A stretch of 64,000 bases of DNA from Nitrospira sp. (GTDB lineage Bacteria > Nitrospirota > Nitrospiria > Nitrospirales > Nitrospiraceae), in the NCBI GenBank assembly GCA_036984305.1, contig BQWY01000001.1:3865501-3929500 (forward strand), in the 5' to 3' direction. Position 1 is the stretch's first letter. Every line of letters starts with the position of its first letter. Of the stretch, positions 8,136 through 19,937 are shown in pieces. The translations under genes and the position numbers were made by a program. The notes below the pieces were generated by a model. That model made no database searches. It was given only the letters and a program-made list of their open reading frames with translations, and was not told the origin of the DNA.

Positions 8136-9932
8136 ATGCCTTGCACCCTTGCGCCCGTTATGAAGTGGGTTCCGATCATCAAATCCCGTCGAGAGTGGGA
8201 GGTTGTGCCCAACTTATTCGACTATGCGGCGCTGCGGCAGTCCTTTACGTGGGAGCAGGCCCGCAACGAACTCACGGGCCTTCCGGGCGGAAACGGACTC
8301 AATATCGCACATGAGGCCGTGGCCAGGCATGCCGACGGGACTCGTGCCGAGCATGTCGCAATTCGGTGGCTGAGCAAGGGCGGTGAGTGCCACGATTACA
8401 CCTATACCGACCTAGACAGACTCACGAACCGTTTCGCAAACGTGCTCCAGTGCTTAGGCGTGGGCAAAGGCGACCGTGTGTACGTGCTCGCCGGGCGCAT
8501 TCCTGAGCTGTATATCGCGGCCCTCGGCACGCTGAAGAATCGCAGCGTGTTCTGTCCGCTCTTTTCGGCGTTCGGCCCCGAGCCGATTGAAACCCGTCTC
8601 CGGATCGGCCAAGCGAAGGTCTTGGTCACAACGGAAGTCTTGTACCACCGCAAGGTTGCCGTCATACGCGGCTCACTGCCTCACCTTGCACATGTTGTGA
8701 CGATCAAACAGGATCCCGCGTCGACGGGAATTTCCGATACACGCGATTTTCACAACCTCATGGAGACGGCGGACGACTCGTTTACGATTGCGCCGACCGA
8801 CCCGCAAGACCCCGCGCTCTTGCACTTCACGAGCGGAACGACCGGAACCCCGAAGGGTGCGGTACATGTCCATGAAGCAGTGGTGGCACATCATATGACG
8901 GGAAAATTCGCGCTCGACCTGCATCCGGACGACATTTTTTGGTGCACCGCCGATCCGGGATGGGTCACGGGGACCTCCTACGGCATCATTGCCCCTTTGA
9001 CGAACGGTGTGACGAGTATCGTCGACGAGGCCGAGTTCGACGCCGAACGGTGGTATCGGACGCTCCAAGATCAACGCGTGACCGTGTGGTACACCGCGCC
9101 GACGGCCATCCGAATGATGATGAAGGCAGGCCTCGAACTGATTCAACGCTACGATCTGAACCGGCTGCGCTTTTCCGCGAGCGTGGGGGAACCGCTGAAT
9201 CCGGAAGCGGTCGTGTGGGGCCAACAAGCCTTCGGTCATCCATTCCATGACAACTGGTGGCAGACAGAAACCGGGGGCATCATGATCGCCAATTTTGCTG
9301 CCATGGACGTACGCCCGGGCTCCATGGGACGACCGCTGCCAGGTATCGAAGCAGCCGTCGTGCGGCGCGGGAGTGACGATGAAGACATTCAGGTCATCGT
9401 CGAACCCGATACGGAGGGAGAATTGGCGCTTCGACCAGGCTGGCCATCGATGTTTCGCGGCTACTGGCATGAGGAGGACCGGTACAAGAAGTGCTTCGTC
9501 GGCGGGTGGTACCTCACTGGCGATCTCGCCAAGCGTGATAAAGACGGCTACTTTTGGTTCGTGGGCCGCGCCGACGACGTGATCAAGACGTCGGGGCACT
9601 TGATCGGACCATTCGAGGTTGAAAGCGCCCTCATGGAACACCCAGCGGTCGCTGAGGCTGGAGTCATTGGCAAGCCCGATCCTGTGGCGATGCAAGTGGT
9701 CAAAGCATTCGTCAGCCTGAAAGACGGGTTTGCTTCCTCCCCGTCATTACAGAAGGAGCTCCTGGCCTTCGCTCGTACTCGCCTGGGAGCCGTCGTAGCG
9801 CCAAAGGAAATCGCCTTTCTCCCGAGCTTGCCGAAAACCCGCAGCGGGAAAATTATGCGCCGACTCCTGAAGGCACGCGAGTTGGGCCTTCCCGAAGGAG
9901 ATACCTCCACCCTGGAGGGCGGGTCATCGTGA
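8136..9932 (+). CDS. acsA: Acetyl-CoA synthetase, AMP-forming (Bacillus AcsA type)
   Basis: A roughly 598-residue enzyme activating acetate to acetyl-CoA through acetyl-AMP. Motifs in order: [17 protein letters not shown] (phosphate loop), [53 protein letters not shown] and the catalytic-lysine segment [11 protein letters not shown]. Alignment from memory is close to Bacillus AcsA along the full length, ending [15 protein letters not shown] 8136 has GGAG seven bases upstream and is chosen; ATG 8160 is a shorter alternative. The final lysine segment is the usual target of acetyl-lysine regulation, and a GNAT/acyl-CoA-synthetase fusion lies at 39.2 kb. Its stop overlaps the pdhA start (GTGA). 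Confidence 0.92.
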   Translation: MPCTLAPVMKWVPIIKSRREWEVVPNLFDYAALRQSFTWEQARNELTGLPGGNGLNIAHEAVARHADGTRAEHVAIRWLSKGGECHDYTYTDLDRLTNRFANVLQCLGVGKGDRVYVLAGRIPELYIAALGTLKNRSVFCPLFSAFGPEPIETRLRIGQAKVLVTTEVLYHRKVAVIRGSLPHLAHVVTIKQDPASTGISDTRDFHNLMETADDSFTIAPTDPQDPALLHFTSGTTGTPKGAVHVHEAVVAHHMTGKFALDLHPDDIFWCTADPGWVTGTSYGIIAPLTNGVTSIVDEAEFDAERWYRTLQDQRVTVWYTAPTAIRMMMKAGLELIQRYDLNRLRFSASVGEPLNPEAVVWGQQAFGHPFHDNWWQTETGGIMIANFAAMDVRPGSMGRPLPGIEAAVVRRGSDDEDIQVIVEPDTEGELALRPGWPSMFRGYWHEEDRYKKCFVGGWYLTGDLAKRDKDGYFWFVGRADDVIKTSGHLIGPFEVESALMEHPAVAEAGVIGKPDPVAMQVVKAFVSLKDGFASSPSLQKELLAFARTRLGAVVAPKEIAFLPSLPKTRSGKIMRRLLKARELGLPEGDTSTLEGGSS

Positions 9933-10936
9933 AGGAGCAACCCGCCACGGACAGCCGCATACCACCCCGGTCCCGGGCACTGGATCTGCTGCGCCAAATG
10001 ATCCGCATTCGGCGATTCGAGGAGAAAGCCGCTGAACTGTACAGTGCGGGAAAGATCCGCGGGTTTCTGCACCTGTACATCGGTGAGGAAGCGATCGCGG
10101 TGGGCGCCATGCAGGCGCTAAGGCCGGAAGACGCAATCGTCGCGACCTATCGAGAGCACGGCCATGCCTTGGCACGAGGCACGCCCATGGGTCCGCTGAT
10201 GGCCGAATTGTACGGAAAGGCCAACGGTTGCAGCCGCGGACGCGGAGGCTCGATGCATTTCTTCGATGCTTCGCGTCGATTCTACGGGGGACTTGCGATT
10301 GTAGGCGGAGGCCTGGCGATCGCCGTGGGGTTGGCCTTGGCCGATCAGTTGCGCAAACGCCCGTCCGTCACAGCCTGCTTTTTCGGTGAGGGTGCCGTCG
10401 CCGAGGGAGCCTTTCATGAATCCATGAATCTGGCCGCGCTGTGGAAGCTTCCCGTCCTCTTCATCTGCGAGAACAACCTGTATGCCATGGGAACCGCTCT
10501 CGTGCGATCGGAGTCCATGACCGATATCGCAGCCAAGGCGGCGGCGTACGGCATTCCGGGTGAAGCCGTGGACGGCATGGACGTGTTGGCCGTCGAAGCC
10601 GCTGCCAAACGGGCAACTGAACGAGTGCGGGCCGGAGGAGGGCCTTCTCTCTTGGAGTGTAAGACGTACCGCTTTCGTGCGCACTCGATGTACGACCCCG
10701 AGTTATACCGCTCCAAAACCGAAGTGGAGGAGTGGAAAACTCACGGGCCAATCGTCTCATTCGAAGGCCGCATGCGGGAGTGGAAATGTCTGACGTCCGA
10801 AGATCTCTCTGCAATCGAGGCCGCAGTCCGCGCGGAAATCGACGAAGCGGTAGCCTTTGCCGAACGCGGAGAGTGGGAACCGCTCGAGGAATTGACGAAA
10901 GACGTCTACACAGCGAACGTGAACAGTGAGACGTAA
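9929..10936 (+). CDS. pdhA: Pyruvate dehydrogenase E1 component, alpha subunit
   Basis: A 335-residue thiamine-diphosphate subunit that, with E1 beta, decarboxylates pyruvate and reductively acetylates lipoyl-E2. Visible features are [57 protein letters not shown] and the ThDP/Mg segment [11 protein letters not shown] with ICENN 25-30 residues later. The usual GDG of this motif is GEG here, a conservative change of a Mg ligand. [14 protein letters not shown] is the typical phosphorylation-loop region. The GTG start overlaps the acsA stop by 4 bp. The 3' end, including the stop codon, is already part of a heptamer repeat. Confidence 0.9.
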   Translation: MKEQPATDSRIPPRSRALDLLRQMIRIRRFEEKAAELYSAGKIRGFLHLYIGEEAIAVGAMQALRPEDAIVATYREHGHALARGTPMGPLMAELYGKANGCSRGRGGSMHFFDASRRFYGGLAIVGGGLAIAVGLALADQLRKRPSVTACFFGEGAVAEGAFHESMNLAALWKLPVLFICENNLYAMGTALVRSESMTDIAAKAAAYGIPGEAVDGMDVLAVEAAAKRATERVRAGGGPSLLECKTYRFRAHSMYDPELYRSKTEVEEWKTHGPIVSFEGRMREWKCLTSEDLSAIEAAVRAEIDEAVAFAERGEWEPLEELTKDVYTANVNSET

Positions 10937-11037
10937 GAGGTAAAGGGCCTGGAGAATCAATACGACGATCGCACGACACGCTCCCTGCCCTGCTCAGATA
11001 GCTCTTTACTCCTTACACCTGATTTCTCACTTTTAAC
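10926..11037. repeat. Heptamer-phased inverted repeat element 2
   Basis: Forward heptamers GTGAGAC, GTAAGAG, GTAAAGG at 10926-10946 overlap the pdhA stop codon. After about 55 bases, five complementary-type heptamers follow without gaps: TCTTTAC, TCCTTAC, ACCTGAT, TTCTCAC, TTTTAAC (11003-11037). The arms can pair imperfectly into a long hairpin inside the acsA-pdhA-pdhB message. The right arm ends nine bases before the pdhB ATG, and no Shine-Dalgarno sequence is visible between. The design matches element 1 (3978-4076) and element 3 (53089-53162) although the heptamer sequence differs. Confidence 0.6.
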
Positions 11038-11046
11038 TCGGACACC

Positions 11047-12024
11047 ATGACCAGGATGACGTATCGAGAGGCCGTACGGGAAGGGTTGCGCGAAGCACTA
11101 CGGAGCGACCCACGGGTATTCCTCATGGGCGAGGACGTCGGCAAGTACGGCGGCCCCTACGCCTGTTCGAAAGGCTTCCTGGACGAGTTCGGTCCCGATC
11201 GAATCCGCGATACTCCGCTGTCCGAAAATACATTCGTCGGAGCCGGCATCGGCGCGGCACTGGGAGGTCTGCGCCCTATCGTCGAAGTCATGACCGTGAA
11301 CTTTAGCCTGCTCGCCCTGGATCAGATCGTGAACAACGCCGCGACGATTCGCCATATGTCGGGTGGACAGTTCGGCATCCCGTTGGTCGTACGCATGGCT
11401 ACGGGGGCTGGCCGACAAGTTGCGGCGCAGCATTCCCATAGCTTGGAAGGCTGGTTCGCACACATCCCGGGTATCACCGTGCTGACGCCGGCGACCATAC
11501 CCGATGCGAAGGGCATGCTCCTGGCCGCCCTGCAGCAACCCGATCCTGTCTTCATCTTTGAACATGCCTATTTGTATCCGACCGAAGGAGAGCTGGACGA
11601 ACAGGCCGGAGCAGTCGATATCCGGCATGCGATCGTTCGGCGAGCCGGTACCGACATGTCGATCATCACATTCGGCGGAAGCGTGTGGAAGGCGCTGGCC
11701 GCGGCGGACCAACTCGCCACCGATGGCATCGAAGCCGACGTGATCGACCTACGGGTCCTGCGCCCCCTGGATATGGCGACGATTCTCGCATCCGTCTCCA
11801 AGACGCATCGGGCGGTCATTGTCGATGAAGGCTGGCGGACCGGCAGTTTTGCGGCCGAGATTAGCGCCCGGATCGTCGAGGGCGGGTTCTACGAATTGGA
11901 CGGTCCCGTCCAACGGGTCTGCTCGGCAGAGGTCCCGATTCCATACCCCAAGCATCTCGAAGACGCGGCGCTGCCGAACGTCGATCGCATCGTTCAGGCG
12001 GTGCGCTCGCTCGTGTCGCCATGA
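11047..12024 (+). CDS. pdhB: Pyruvate dehydrogenase E1 component, beta subunit
   Basis: A 325-residue subunit partnering PdhA. It shows [72 protein letters not shown], the C-terminal transketolase domain with LRVLRPLD, and [10 protein letters not shown]. Length and order are normal for the family. The start is ATG 11047, with ATG 11056 as an in-frame alternative; neither has a clear ribosome-binding site because a repeat element occupies the leader. It sits between E1 alpha and the unusual pyruvate kinase; E2 follows the latter. No E3 lipoamide dehydrogenase gene is in the window, so E3 must be encoded elsewhere. Confidence 0.9.
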   Translation: MTRMTYREAVREGLREALRSDPRVFLMGEDVGKYGGPYACSKGFLDEFGPDRIRDTPLSENTFVGAGIGAALGGLRPIVEVMTVNFSLLALDQIVNNAATIRHMSGGQFGIPLVVRMATGAGRQVAAQHSHSLEGWFAHIPGITVLTPATIPDAKGMLLAALQQPDPVFIFEHAYLYPTEGELDEQAGAVDIRHAIVRRAGTDMSIITFGGSVWKALAAADQLATDGIEADVIDLRVLRPLDMATILASVSKTHRAVIVDEGWRTGSFAAEISARIVEGGFYELDGPVQRVCSAEVPIPYPKHLEDAALPNVDRIVQAVRSLVSP

Positions 12025-12060
12025 TCCGGAGACCGAGCGCTTGAACACAAGGTTGCTGTC

Positions 12061-13989
12061 ATGAATCAGGGACAACCGCCCGTCGACCCGAACGAGACCA
12101 CCTCGGATCCATTCACAAAAAAGCTGATGGAGTTGTACCAAGATATTGCCCAGAAGGCGCTCCGTGCTCGAGGACGGTTCCCGTTCTTCGACCTCGATCA
12201 GGAGTGCAGCCGTGACAACCTCTTGGCCTACCTGGCCCTACGTGGGTATGACCTTTTGGATGTCCAGTTGGAGTTGGCTGACCGAGGCCTCTCTTCTCTG
12301 GGACGGCTGGAGGGGGCCGTGATGACAAGTCTGCGGAAGGTCCTCGAACACCTTGGGTCACCACCACCGGAGTCCCCTCTCGCCGCGCCGAGTTTCAGCC
12401 AAGCCCGAGGCATGCTGTCCCAGCGCAGCACCCGCTTGCTCGGCCGACCTCGTCTCCATCACCAAACCCGAATCATGGTGACGCTGGACACCGACACGTT
12501 ACGGCAGCCGGATCTGCTGGAGCAACTTCTCCTAAAAGGGATGGACATCGCTCGGATCAACTGTGCGCATGACACCAGCCGTGAGTGGTTGAGACTCATC
12601 GAGGCCGTTCGGGATGCCGAGACGAGACTGGCCCAGCAAGGGCAGGGAATTGGTCGACGCTGCCGCATTGTTATGGATCTGGCAGGTCCGAAGGTTCGGA
12701 CTGGTCCGCTCAAATCTTCGACGCGTCCCTTGAAGCTTTCCGTTGAGAAGGACCTACGCGGACGACCGCGCTGCGTTCTCGAGGGGCATCTCACCGCAGC
12801 CACAGAGGAGACCCGGCTCATTCGCAACCCCGGCGAACCCCGCCGATTTGTCATTGCGTTGCCTCAGCAGGACCGATTGAACAACCTCTCGCTCGGCGAC
12901 GACCTGACCTTCGTTGACACGAGGGGCCGGACGCGCCTGCTTCGCGTGCTCGAGCGCGCCAGTCCGACGCGAGTGCGGGTCGGTTTGAATCGGACCGCGT
13001 ACATCGAGGAAGGGACCGAGCTGATGTCGCCGCAGGGATTCTCTTTTCGAGTGGGTCCGATCACCGATCAACCGGTGGCCATTCACGTGCAAGTGGGGGA
13101 CCATCTGCGCCTCTATCGCGACCCGGCATGCCCAGGCCATCCGGCGGAAGGGGACCAACCAGCGGGCATTGCGTGCACGCTGCCCGCCGTGCTGGAGGCA
13201 GTGCAACCGGGACATCGGGTGTTCATCGACGACGGAAAGATCGGAGCGAGGGTCCTCAACGTGCTGCCGGAGTATCTGGAACTGGAGATCATGGCCCCCC
13301 GTGACACCCCCGCGCGAATCCGTGCCGAGAAGGGACTCAATTTTCCCGACAGCGCCATCGAAATTCCGGCGCTGACGGAGAAGGATCGTGAAGATCTGCG
13401 GTTCGTCGTGAAGCATGCCACTGCGGTCGGCCTCTCCTTCGTTCACCGGCCCCGCGACCTGGATGATCTCCGCTCCGCGCTCAAGGACCTCGGCAATCCG
13501 GAAATCGGAATCGTGATCAAGATCGAAACGCGTGAATCGATTCATCGATTGGCCCAGTTGCTCCTGGCGGGTCTGGATCTGCCAAAATTCGGGGTCATGA
13601 TTGCCCGCGGTGATTTGGCCGTTGAGGTCGGCTTCGAGCACCTCGCCTTAGTCCAGGAGGACATTCTCTGTATGTGCGAAGCCGCCCACATCCCGGTGAT
13701 CTGGGCGACGCAGGTATTGGAAAATTTGACCAAGAGCGGGCTGGCGGCGCGGGCCGAAATCACCGACGCCGCCACTGGGCAGCGGGCTGAATGTGTGATG
13801 CTCAACAAGGGCGCGCACATTATCGAGGCCGTGAAGACGCTCGGAGATCTGTTGAGTTCCCGGGAGCGACAGCGAGTCAAGAAGCGGCAGGTGTTTCGCG
13901 AGATCACGGCGCAGTACGACGTGCTGGCGATCCCCGGCCTCGAAGCGGCATCAACCGCGTCTCCCGCCGCAGCACCGGGTACCGGATGA
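12061..13989 (+). CDS. Atypical long pyruvate kinase with N-terminal extension and no C domain
   Basis: A 642-residue protein. The first 130 residues are a helical extension without a recognised domain. The pyruvate kinase core then begins (TRIMVTLDTDT, MDIARINCAHD, VMDLAGPKVRTG). The B-domain region is enlarged. The second half of the TIM barrel has IGIVIKIETRESI with the catalytic lysine, FGVMIARGDLAVEVGFE, and IWATQVLENLTKSGLAARAEITDAA. The sequence stops shortly after the barrel, so the allosteric C domain of ordinary pyruvate kinases is absent. The reaction expected is phosphoenolpyruvate plus ADP to pyruvate plus ATP, which would feed PDH encoded by the same operon. Loss of the regulatory domain suggests different control. 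Function is inferred. Confidence 0.75.
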   Translation: MNQGQPPVDPNETTSDPFTKKLMELYQDIAQKALRARGRFPFFDLDQECSRDNLLAYLALRGYDLLDVQLELADRGLSSLGRLEGAVMTSLRKVLEHLGSPPPESPLAAPSFSQARGMLSQRSTRLLGRPRLHHQTRIMVTLDTDTLRQPDLLEQLLLKGMDIARINCAHDTSREWLRLIEAVRDAETRLAQQGQGIGRRCRIVMDLAGPKVRTGPLKSSTRPLKLSVEKDLRGRPRCVLEGHLTAATEETRLIRNPGEPRRFVIALPQQDRLNNLSLGDDLTFVDTRGRTRLLRVLERASPTRVRVGLNRTAYIEEGTELMSPQGFSFRVGPITDQPVAIHVQVGDHLRLYRDPACPGHPAEGDQPAGIACTLPAVLEAVQPGHRVFIDDGKIGARVLNVLPEYLELEIMAPRDTPARIRAEKGLNFPDSAIEIPALTEKDREDLRFVVKHATAVGLSFVHRPRDLDDLRSALKDLGNPEIGIVIKIETRESIHRLAQLLLAGLDLPKFGVMIARGDLAVEVGFEHLALVQEDILCMCEAAHIPVIWATQVLENLTKSGLAARAEITDAATGQRAECVMLNKGAHIIEAVKTLGDLLSSRERQRVKKRQVFREITAQYDVLAIPGLEAASTASPAAAPGTG

Positions 13990-14028
13990 ACCGAATCGCG
14001 GCCGTTTTGGTGAGGGGAAGGAGATGCC

Positions 14029-15240
14029 ATGACTGAATTTGTCATGCCCACGCTCGGCGCCGACATGACCGAAGGCACGTTGGTCATGTGGAAAAAGCAA
14101 GTGGGCGACCGCGTCGAGAAGGGTGACATCATCGCCGAGGTTGAAACCGACAAAGCGGCGATCGAGATCGAAGCCTTCTCATGCGGTACCATCGAGCGAT
14201 TCCTGGTACAACCAGGGGACAAAGTTCCGGTGGGCACTCCGATGGCCATTATCCGTGATGCACAGGCACCGGCTACCACAACCGCAATGCCGGGGACGAC
14301 GCCGAAGGAAACGGAGCCACACGTCGACTCTTTGGCCACGAGTTCGCCGCCGGCTGCAGAGGTTCAGCCCCAGTCCCCGTCACATGCGCAAGGAGATCGA
14401 CTGCGTATCTCGCCGACCGCCTGGCGCCTCGCACAGGAACTTGGCGTGGACCCCACCTCGCTCATCGGAACCGGACCTGAGGGCGCCATATCCCGGGAAG
14501 ATGTTCAGCGGGCTGCAGCGATCCGTGTTCAACCGGAGTTGAGACAGAAAGGATCTGCTGTACCCGCAGATAGCCGCCAAGCCAGGATCCGACACACCAT
14601 CGCCGCGGCCATGGCTCGCTCAAAGCGGGAGATCCCTCATTATTACTTGAGTACGAGCATCGATATGGGACCAGCCATGGAATGGCTCCGACAGTGCAAC
14701 AACGCACGCGGCGTCGCCGAGCGGTTGCTGCCGAGCGTCCTCCTGATCAAGGCGGTTGCGCTCGCTTTGAAGGAGATCCCCGAGTTGAATGGTTTCTGGA
14801 AGGACGGACACGCGATTCGAAGCGAAGCCATTCACGTCGGCGTCGCGATTTCGCTTCGCGGAGGCGGGCTGATCGCTCCCGCCGTCCATGACGCCGATCG
14901 GTTGAGTCTTATGGACACCATGGAACGCTTGCAGGATGTGGTCAGACGGGCTCGCGCCGGATCGCTGCGCAGTTCCGAAATGTCGGACTCGACGATCACG
15001 GTCAGCAGTTTGGGTGATCTCGGCGCCGACCAGGTGTTGGGGGTCATCTATCCGCCGCAGGTCGCCCTCGTGGGATTCGGCAAGATTGCCGAGCGGCCCT
15101 GGGTGGTGAACGGCCAAGTGGTGGCGCGGTCCGTCGTAACTGCCAGCTTGTCGGCCGATCATCGTGCGAGCGATGGCCATCGGGGCGGTCTGTTCCTGGA
15201 AGCCATCGATCGACTGCTGCATCACCCCGAGAGCCTGTGA
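14029..15240 (+). CDS. pdhC: Pyruvate dehydrogenase E2, dihydrolipoamide acetyltransferase
   Basis: A 403-residue protein. Lipoyl domain residues 1-78 with the lipoylation site EVETDKAAIEIEAF (Lys42); a Pro/Ala/Thr-rich linker; a peripheral-subunit-binding domain about 120-160 (RISPTAWRLAQELGVDPTSLIGTGPEGAISREDV); and the catalytic domain about 175-403 ending with SADHRASDGHRGG, the HRxxDG active-site motif. It transfers the acetyl group from lipoamide to CoA. The start is preceded by GGGGAAGGAGATGCC. A single lipoyl domain and this length are normal for compact bacterial E2s. It is followed at 30 bases by an exported NTF2-like protein. Confidence 0.92.
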   Translation: MTEFVMPTLGADMTEGTLVMWKKQVGDRVEKGDIIAEVETDKAAIEIEAFSCGTIERFLVQPGDKVPVGTPMAIIRDAQAPATTTAMPGTTPKETEPHVDSLATSSPPAAEVQPQSPSHAQGDRLRISPTAWRLAQELGVDPTSLIGTGPEGAISREDVQRAAAIRVQPELRQKGSAVPADSRQARIRHTIAAAMARSKREIPHYYLSTSIDMGPAMEWLRQCNNARGVAERLLPSVLLIKAVALALKEIPELNGFWKDGHAIRSEAIHVGVAISLRGGGLIAPAVHDADRLSLMDTMERLQDVVRRARAGSLRSSEMSDSTITVSSLGDLGADQVLGVIYPPQVALVGFGKIAERPWVVNGQVVARSVVTASLSADHRASDGHRGGLFLEAIDRLLHHPESL

Positions 15241-15270
15241 GGACGGATCGATCGGTCGAAGGAGGCTCAC

Positions 15271-17899
<2,629 letters not shown>

Positions 17900-17906
17900 G
17901 TGTCCA

Positions 17907-18179
17907 GTGGCTGAGAATAATGCAACCCTCAAGCAGGCCGTGGACAAGCAAGTCGCCCGTATGAAACGGGCACAGAAGGAGCGTCCGACCTTGCTGGCGC
18001 AGAGTGCCTATTTGGGTACGGCCGGCATTCTGTTCGTGCTCCCCATCGTCGCAGGCGCCTACCTCGGACGCTGGCTCGATGGGTTCTTCTCGGGGTACTC
18101 GGTGCGATGGACAGTCAGCCTGATCGTGCTGGGGATCGCGTTCGGTGGCATCAACGTGTACTTATTCCTACGAGACTAA
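17907..18179 (+). CDS. atpQ: N-ATPase accessory membrane protein AtpQ (AtpI-like)
   Basis: A 90-residue protein starting at GTG 17907 (VAENNATLKQAVDKQVARMK), with a charged N-terminal helix and two membrane segments: SAYLGTAGILFVLPIVAGAYLG and the stretch near the C-terminus ending INVYLFL. It matches the ATPase_gene1/AtpI-like AtpQ of N-ATPase operons, thought to help c-ring assembly or ion supply. In the canonical order atpDCQRBEFAG a second membrane protein, AtpR, follows; here only 14 bases separate AtpQ from subunit a, so AtpR is absent. Confidence 0.75.
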   Translation: MAENNATLKQAVDKQVARMKRAQKERPTLLAQSAYLGTAGILFVLPIVAGAYLGRWLDGFFSGYSVRWTVSLIVLGIAFGGINVYLFLRD

Positions 18180-18193
18180 CGGTCGAGCCAGGT

Positions 18194-18868
18194 ATGACCA
18201 CGAACATCGTCCTTCAGGTCGGTCTCTTACGCATTACCGAGCCGGTCGTCACCACCTGGGCGTTGATGCTCGTCATGACGATCAGTGCATGGGTGGTGTC
18301 CCGCCGCCTCGCGCTCGAACCTCGGCCCTGGCAGGTCGCGGTCGAGGGGACCGTCGAGACCATTCAGGGGGCGATTGCCGCCGTCGCACCGGAACAGGCC
18401 TCGGTGCTGTTGCCCTTCATTGCCACGCTCTGGCTGTTCATCGGTTCCGCCAACCTCTTGGGTGTTATCCCAGGCTTAAGCGCCCCAACCGGTCACCTGT
18501 CAGTGACCGCGGCGCTGGCTCTGCTGGTGTTCGGATCGGTGCATTGGTTTGGCATTCGAGCCGAGGGCCTGCGTGGGCATCTAGGCCATTACGTGACTCC
18601 CACCCCCTTGATGCTACCGTTTTATATACTCAGCGAGCTCAGTCGGACCGTGGCTTTGGCCGTCCGCCTCTTCGGCAATATCATGAGCCTGGAAATGGCC
18701 GCGTTGCTGGTCCTGATCGTCGCCGGCTTTCTCGTCCCAGTGCCGCTCCTGGCTTTGCACATCATCGAAGCCGTGTTACAAGCCTATATTTTTGGCATGC
18801 TTGCGCTCATTTATATCGCCGGGGCACTGCAGTCTCATGAGCAACGGCGCCAGCTAGCAAAGGATTGA
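18194..18868 (+). CDS. atpB: N-ATPase Fo subunit a
   Basis: A 224-residue integral membrane protein with five to six hydrophobic segments. It contains the essential stator arginine in ELSRTVALAVRLFGNIMS and the typical C-terminal helix LHIIEAVLQAYIFGMLALIYI. It forms the half-channels next to the c ring. The ATG at 18194 has GGTCGAGCCAGGT upstream, only a weak binding site, so translational coupling with atpQ is likely. The length is normal for N-ATPase a subunits, which are shorter than those of standard F-ATPases. Confidence 0.9.
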   Translation: MTTNIVLQVGLLRITEPVVTTWALMLVMTISAWVVSRRLALEPRPWQVAVEGTVETIQGAIAAVAPEQASVLLPFIATLWLFIGSANLLGVIPGLSAPTGHLSVTAALALLVFGSVHWFGIRAEGLRGHLGHYVTPTPLMLPFYILSELSRTVALAVRLFGNIMSLEMAALLVLIVAGFLVPVPLLALHIIEAVLQAYIFGMLALIYIAGALQSHEQRRQLAKD

Positions 18869-18871
18869 CCC

Positions 18872-19138
18872 ATGAACAACATGACCTGGTTTGCGATTCT
18901 CTCTACCGTCGCTGCGGTTCTGGCGATTGCCATCGGCACCATGCTTCCGGCCTTTGCCATGGGCCGGGCGATCAGCCAAGCACTCGAATCTCTGGCCAGG
19001 CAGCCCGAGGCGGAACGCTCGATCATGCGAACCCTGTTTATCGGGTTGGCCATGATTGAATCGTTGGCGATCTATTGTCTGGTCATCGTGCTCATCGTGT
19101 TGTTCCGGAATCCTTTGATCGAATATCTGGTGAAATAG
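18872..19138 (+). CDS. atpE: N-ATPase Fo subunit c
   Basis: An 88-residue hairpin proteolipid. Helix 2 contains AMIESLAIYCLV: Glu (equivalent to Ilyobacter E65), Ser (S66) and Tyr (Y70), the Na+-site pattern ES-x3-Y. Helix 1 contains LPAFAMGRAISQ; with the conserved Pro as P28 and the ARQPEA loop aligned, the position equivalent to 32 is Met, where Na+-binding and N-type c subunits usually have Gln or Glu. The glycine packing motif of helix 1 is also sparse. Ion specificity is therefore uncertain. AAGGA precedes the ATG. Confidence 0.92.
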   Translation: MNNMTWFAILSTVAAVLAIAIGTMLPAFAMGRAISQALESLARQPEAERSIMRTLFIGLAMIESLAIYCLVIVLIVLFRNPLIEYLVK

Positions 19139-19172
19139 CACTGCCCGCCTGGCGCGGGAGCGGAGCCGCATC

Positions 19173-19937
19173 GTGGAACTCGATTGGTCAACGATCGTCC
19201 TGGAAATGGTCAATTTCGGCGTCTTGGTGTGGCTGCTGCATCGACTGTTGTACCGGCCCGTCCTCAACGTGATCGCGCAACGACGGGCGGCCATCGAGTC
19301 GCAGACCACAGAGGCCCGACGCATTCGGAATGAAGCGGACGGCTTGCGGGCCCAATACGACGGGCGGCTGCAGACCTGGGAGGAGGAACGGGCTCAGGCC
19401 CGGCGCCACCTGGCGGAGGAGCTTCAGAAGGAACGCGTTCGGCGGCTCGCCGAATTGCAGACCTCTCTCGATCAGGAGCGAGAAAAGCGCCGCGTCGTGG
19501 ATGAACGGCGGCAGCAGGAGGACGCACGGCAGGCCGAGGAACAGGCAATGACCCAGAGCGCACAGTTTGCCGCCAAGCTACTCGCCCGGGTAGCAGACCC
19601 AGCGCTGGAAGCCAGATTGACCGAAGCGGCACTCGCCGATCTTCAAACATTGCCCGATGGTCGCCTCACCCGCTTGCGGGAAGCGATTGGAACCGGTGCG
19701 GGCGAGGCGACCATCACCAGCGCCTACCCCATTCCGGAATCCCGGCGACGCGTCCTGGTCGATCGGCTCACCGCCGTTCTCGGTCGGACACCTCATTGCG
19801 TCTGGAGAGAGGATGTCGCACTGGTCGCCGGCCTTCGGATCACGATCGGCCCCATCGTGTTGGGTGCCAACCTCCACGACGAGCTTCGATTCTTTACGGA
19901 GGTCGCCTCGAATGATGCCATCTCGTCCGTACGCTGA
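19173..19937 (+). CDS. atpF: N-ATPase subunit b with fused delta-like C-terminal domain
   Basis: A 254-residue protein starting at GTG 19173. Residues 1-30 form the membrane anchor ([18 protein letters not shown]); 35-150 are a long, strongly charged coiled coil; 165-254 resemble the C-terminal half of F-ATPase delta ([37 protein letters not shown]). The fusion explains the absence of a delta gene, as known for N-ATPases. It is the peripheral stalk linking Fo to F1. The 3' end overlaps the alpha start by 26 bp. Confidence 0.87.
   Translation: MELDWSTIVLEMVNFGVLVWLLHRLLYRPVLNVIAQRRAAIESQTTEARRIRNEADGLRAQYDGRLQTWEEERAQARRHLAEELQKERVRRLAELQTSLDQEREKRRVVDERRQQEDARQAEEQAMTQSAQFAAKLLARVADPALEARLTEAALADLQTLPDGRLTRLREAIGTGAGEATITSAYPIPESRRRVLVDRLTAVLGRTPHCVWREDVALVAGLRITIGPIVLGANLHDELRFFTEVASNDAISSVR

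Noticed and set aside
18872-19138. Declaring the N-ATPase Na+-specific from the ES-x3-Y motif
   Set aside because: The TM1 residue equivalent to position 32 is Met, so a key ligand is missing, and some N-type c rings are reported to be proton-specific.
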